From Actinomycetota bacterium (GTDB lineage: Bacteria > Actinomycetota > Acidimicrobiia > Acidimicrobiales > Ilumatobacteraceae), in the NCBI GenBank assembly GCA_005800965.1, contig SYEA01000038.1:1-6979 (forward strand): a DNA stretch of 6,979 bases, in the 5' to 3' direction. Below the pieces are notes generated by a model. It was given only the letters and a program-made list of their open reading frames with translations. It did not search any database and was not told the origin of the DNA. Below, piece by piece: positions 5,279 to 6,979 of the stretch (positions within the stretch are counted from its first letter, which is position 1; every line of letters begins with the position of its first letter). A program made the translations under genes and the position numbers.

Positions 5279-6024
5279 TGATTCACCAGTTCTCGGGCAC
5301 GCTCAAGGTCGCTCGGGCTGTCCACAGACAGTGTGTTGCGGGAGTGAGCAATGATCTCGTAGGTCTCAATGGTAATTCCATTGTCCAGCAGGCGGAGCTG
5401 TTCCAGTTTCTCGGCGTCTTCAAGAACTGATGGCAACAACTGCGACCAGCCAGCAAGAACATCGGCGTGGTACCCATACATACCAACGTGTCCCCAGTGC
5501 ACTGCCTGCTGATACCACTCGGCTTGCTCTTGGCCACGCACAAAAGGCACCGCTGCTCGACTGAAATACAACGCTCGTTGCTGGGCGCTCACCACCACTT
5601 TGACCACATCCGGGTTGGCAAGTTTTTCAGCCGGCAACCGATAGATCGGGGTCACCACCCCAGGTGTCGGGGTGCGTTCACGAAACACATGGCACATTGA
5701 TTCGATCACCAGTGGATCTACGAATGGTTGGTCACCCTGCACGTTGATAACGACATCACTGTTCAGTTCGCCGACAACCGACGCGATGCGCTCAGAACCT
5801 GACGAACATGATGGTGAGGTCAGCAAGACGCGATAACCCCACGTGGTGCCGAGGTCAACAATTTCTGGTGAGTCGGTGCACAACACCACCTCGCTGATTG
5901 AGTGCGCTGTCCGCGCTGCGTCCAATACCCGACGCAACATTGGTTGGCCACCGATGTCGGCAAGAACCTTGCGGGGCAACCGAGTGGATTCAAGTCGCGC
6001 CGGCACCGCGACGACAAACTTCAA
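5275..6024 (-). CDS. kdsB: CMP-Kdo synthetase (3-deoxy-manno-octulosonate cytidylyltransferase, KdsB), TTG start
   Basis: It activates Kdo with CTP to CMP-Kdo, the donor used by Kdo transferases. Starting from TTG at 6024 the protein has 249 residues, matching E. coli KdsB (248). Motifs are FVVAVPARLESTRLPRK (3-19), LCTDSPE (48-54), SSGSERIASV (74-83), VINVQGDQPF (92-101, metal-binding D98), NPDVVKVV (137-144), ALYFSRAAVPF (151-161), HVGMYGY (179-185), EKLEQLRLLDNG (205-216) and VDSPSDLE (234-241). The start choice rests on the family start MKFVVxxPAR and on an AAAGG ten bases upstream. The frame is open back to an ATG at 6102, but the extra 26 residues are non-homologous and would overlap the sulfur-carrier gene. 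The gene lies 13 bases after that gene and shares an ATGA overlap with kdsD. Confidence 0.95.
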   Translation of the reverse strand: MKFVVAVPARLESTRLPRKVLADIGGQPMLRRVLDAARTAHSISEVVLCTDSPEIVDLGTTWGYRVLLTSPSCSSGSERIASVVGELNSDVVINVQGDQPFVDPLVIESMCHVFRERTPTPGVVTPIYRLPAEKLANPDVVKVVVSAQQRALYFSRAAVPFVRGQEQAEWYQQAVHWGHVGMYGYHADVLAGWSQLLPSVLEDAEKLEQLRLLDNGITIETYEIIAHSRNTLSVDSPSDLERARELVNQ

Positions 6025-6034
6025 CGGCGGCAAA

Positions 6035-6039
6035 CCTTT
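6035..6039 (-). promoter_or_regulatory. Shine-Dalgarno supporting the kdsB TTG start
   Basis: AAAGG (6039-6035 on the minus strand) overlaps the TAA stop of the sulfur-carrier gene and stands ten bases before the TTG at 6024. No comparable site precedes the in-frame ATG at 6102. The overlap of the stop codon with the ribosome binding site suggests coupled translation of the two genes. Confidence 0.55.
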
Positions 6040-6328
6040 AGCGGCCGCCGGCGACGGCAGGCACGATGGAAACAGTCTGACCACCCAACACTTCAGTATC
6101 AAGACCCTTCAGGTAACGCACATCGTCGTCGGCCACGAAAACATTCACGAACTTGTGCAGGTTGCCGTCGACGTCAAGCAACTTGGCTGCAAAACCTGGG
6201 TGTGCTGTTTCCAAACCGTGCAGCACATCACGCAGTGTTGCGCCGGCAACCGACACCGTGCTCGCACCGCCCGAAAGTGGACGCAAGGTAGTGGGTATAC
6301 GAACGGTTACTGATGCTGTTACCGACAT
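6038..6328 (-). CDS. CysO-like MoaD/ThiS-family sulfur carrier protein with C-terminal GGR
   Basis: A 96-residue ubiquitin-fold protein. VTVRIPTTLRPLSGG (7-21), the segment from LHKFVNVFV to ADDDVRYLKGL (57-76) and VSIVPAVAGG (86-95) closely follow Mycobacterium tuberculosis CysO as I recall it. CysO is thiocarboxylated at its terminal glycine and donates sulfide to CysM for cysteine synthesis. Here one Arg (R96) follows the diglycine, so adenylation and thiocarboxylation should first require removal of that residue. The usual partners cysM and the Mec metalloprotease are not adjacent. The gene instead sits between a carotenoid-desaturase-like gene (9-bp gap) and kdsB (13-bp gap). MoaD (molybdopterin) or another sulfur-transfer role is the alternative. 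Family assignment is firm; the CysO subtype is likely. Confidence 0.85.
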   Translation of the reverse strand: MSVTASVTVRIPTTLRPLSGGASTVSVAGATLRDVLHGLETAHPGFAAKLLDVDGNLHKFVNVFVADDDVRYLKGLDTEVLGGQTVSIVPAVAGGR

Positions 6329-6337
6329 GGCTTCAGG

Positions 6338-6979
6338 CTATCGCTGGCGGTGTGAACGAAGAATCAGTTGTGTGACGATGCGCGAACTCAACGTGACAAG
6401 CGGAAGCCCGCCGCCTGGGTGCGTGGCACCACCCACGAGGAAAAGACCGCGACGTGGGCCGCGCATGGCGGGTCGACGAAATGCAGCGCGCCGCCCGTTG
6501 GACGATGTTCCATAGATTGCTCCACCTGGTGAGCGGTATCGCTCGGCCAAATCGCGCGGCCCGATTACTTCGGCAAAGCGTGCACGGTCGCGCAGGTCTG
6601 GCCCAACTGCTGCAAGCTGTTCCAACATCCACGGGCCTATATCGCGTGCATTGACTGTGTCGTCAGATGGTGTGTTGATGAGGAGGAACCAGTTTTCGCA
6701 CCCCGCTGGTGCTTGCGATGCATCCGTAACACTCGACACACACCCATAAATTGTCGGGGCAGTCGGCACCCGGTTGGCACTGATGTCGTTGAACTCGCGT
6801 GCGTAGTCGCGCGAAAACCACACGTTGTGATGTTCGATCAACGGTGTGCGCCCATCCACACCGATGAGCACTGCCACACCACTGGTCGAGCGTTCAGTTT
6901 GTTGCACAGCGCGCAGCCTTTTGGTGTCGGGCAACAGATCCCGATATAAATGTTCGGCATCAGCATTAACGACCACCAC
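6338..6979 (-). CDS. CrtI-family phytoene/carotenoid desaturase, C-terminal 213 residues, 5' end outside window
   Basis: This is the C-terminal part of an FAD-dependent carotene desaturase/isomerase-type flavoprotein. Residues are counted from the window edge. VVVNADAEHLYRDLLP at the start is the Rossmann-linked segment common in CrtI proteins. The middle region has IEHHNVWFSRDYAREF, then NWFLLINTPS and GGAIYGTSSNGR. The C-terminal FAD-binding motif LFLVGGATHPGGGLP (179-193) is followed by VTLSS. The THPGGGxPxVTLS form resembles CrtD- and CrtN-like oxidoreductases as much as CrtI itself, so the exact carotenoid step is undecided. The true start lies beyond base 6979; the GTG at the edge should not be taken as a start. 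The stop (TAG) lies nine bases before the sulfur-carrier gene, so it is probably co-transcribed with the Kdo genes. Confidence 0.88.
   Translation of the reverse strand: MVVVNADAEHLYRDLLPDTKRLRAVQQTERSTSGVAVLIGVDGRTPLIEHHNVWFSRDYAREFNDISANRVPTAPTIYGCVSSVTDASQAPAGCENWFLLINTPSDDTVNARDIGPWMLEQLAAVGPDLRDRARFAEVIGPRDLAERYRSPGGAIYGTSSNGRRAAFRRPAMRGPRRGLFLVGGATHPGGGLPLVTLSSRIVTQLILRSHRQR

Larger units (their letters stand above)
1507..6979 (-). other. Probable seven-gene operon: crt-like, cysO-like, kdsB, kdsD, kdsA, GT-A, GT-B
   Basis: All seven genes run on the minus strand with junctions, in transcription order, of 9 bp, 13 bp, a 4-bp overlap, 2 bp, 4 bp and 7 bp. No promoter-sized gap or terminator-like hairpin interrupts them, and the promoter must lie to the right of the window or inside genes. 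Five consecutive genes (kdsB to the GT-B gene) form a coherent module for making CMP-Kdo and probably transferring it. The two upstream genes have no obvious link to Kdo. No terminator is visible after the last stop, which lies inside the convergent oxygenase gene. Confidence 0.75.

Noticed and set aside
5843..6313. Plus-strand open frame (156 codons) opposite kdsB and the sulfur-carrier gene
   Set aside because: It is entirely antisense to conserved genes, has no ribosome site and shows no family resemblance.

Overview
The window looks like a piece of an actinobacterial chromosome of moderately high GC content, probably of the Acidimicrobiia/Ilumatobacter kind. This assignment is an inference from three things: an actinobacterial-type GroEL N-terminus (DEEARRGLEAGMNKLADAV... 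KKWGAPTIT) behind a CIRCE operator, a CysO-like sulfur carrier ending in AVAGG, and a clavaminate-synthase/asparagine-oxygenase-like enzyme. No rRNA, tRNA, insertion sequence or CRISPR array is visible, and no gene-free stretch exceeds 100 bases.

Left part (1-658, minus strand). The first 49 codons of groEL run off the left edge. Its leader (148-226) holds a good Shine-Dalgarno, an 8-bp perfect stem-loop and a CIRCE element with one mismatch. Directly upstream is an Lrp/AsnC-family regulator with a likely leaderless promoter. Two similar TCAT-N4-ATGA palindromic sites lie 62 bp apart around its start. Divergent from it, on the plus strand (720-1526), is a Fe(II)/2-oxoglutarate oxygenase of the clavaminate synthase-like family with a complete active-site signature. 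It may be the regulator's target.

Right part (1507-6979, minus strand). Seven tightly packed co-directional genes read, in transcription order: CrtI-like carotenoid desaturase (5' part missing), CysO-like MoaD/ThiS sulfur carrier, kdsB, kdsD (kpsF), kdsA, a GT-A/GT8-like glycosyltransferase and a GT-B/CDP-glycerol-transferase-like protein. Gaps run from a 4-bp overlap to 13 bp, so they are probably one transcript.

KdsD isomerises ribulose-5-phosphate to arabinose-5-phosphate. KdsA condenses this with PEP to Kdo-8-phosphate. KdsB activates Kdo as CMP-Kdo. The phosphatase step (KdsC) is absent from the window, as are waaA and all lipid A genes. Two uncharacterised glycosyltransferases follow instead. 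The most notable feature is therefore a compact CMP-Kdo operon with its own candidate transferases in what looks like a non-LPS (actinobacterial) genome, which suggests a Kdo-containing surface glycan or capsule.
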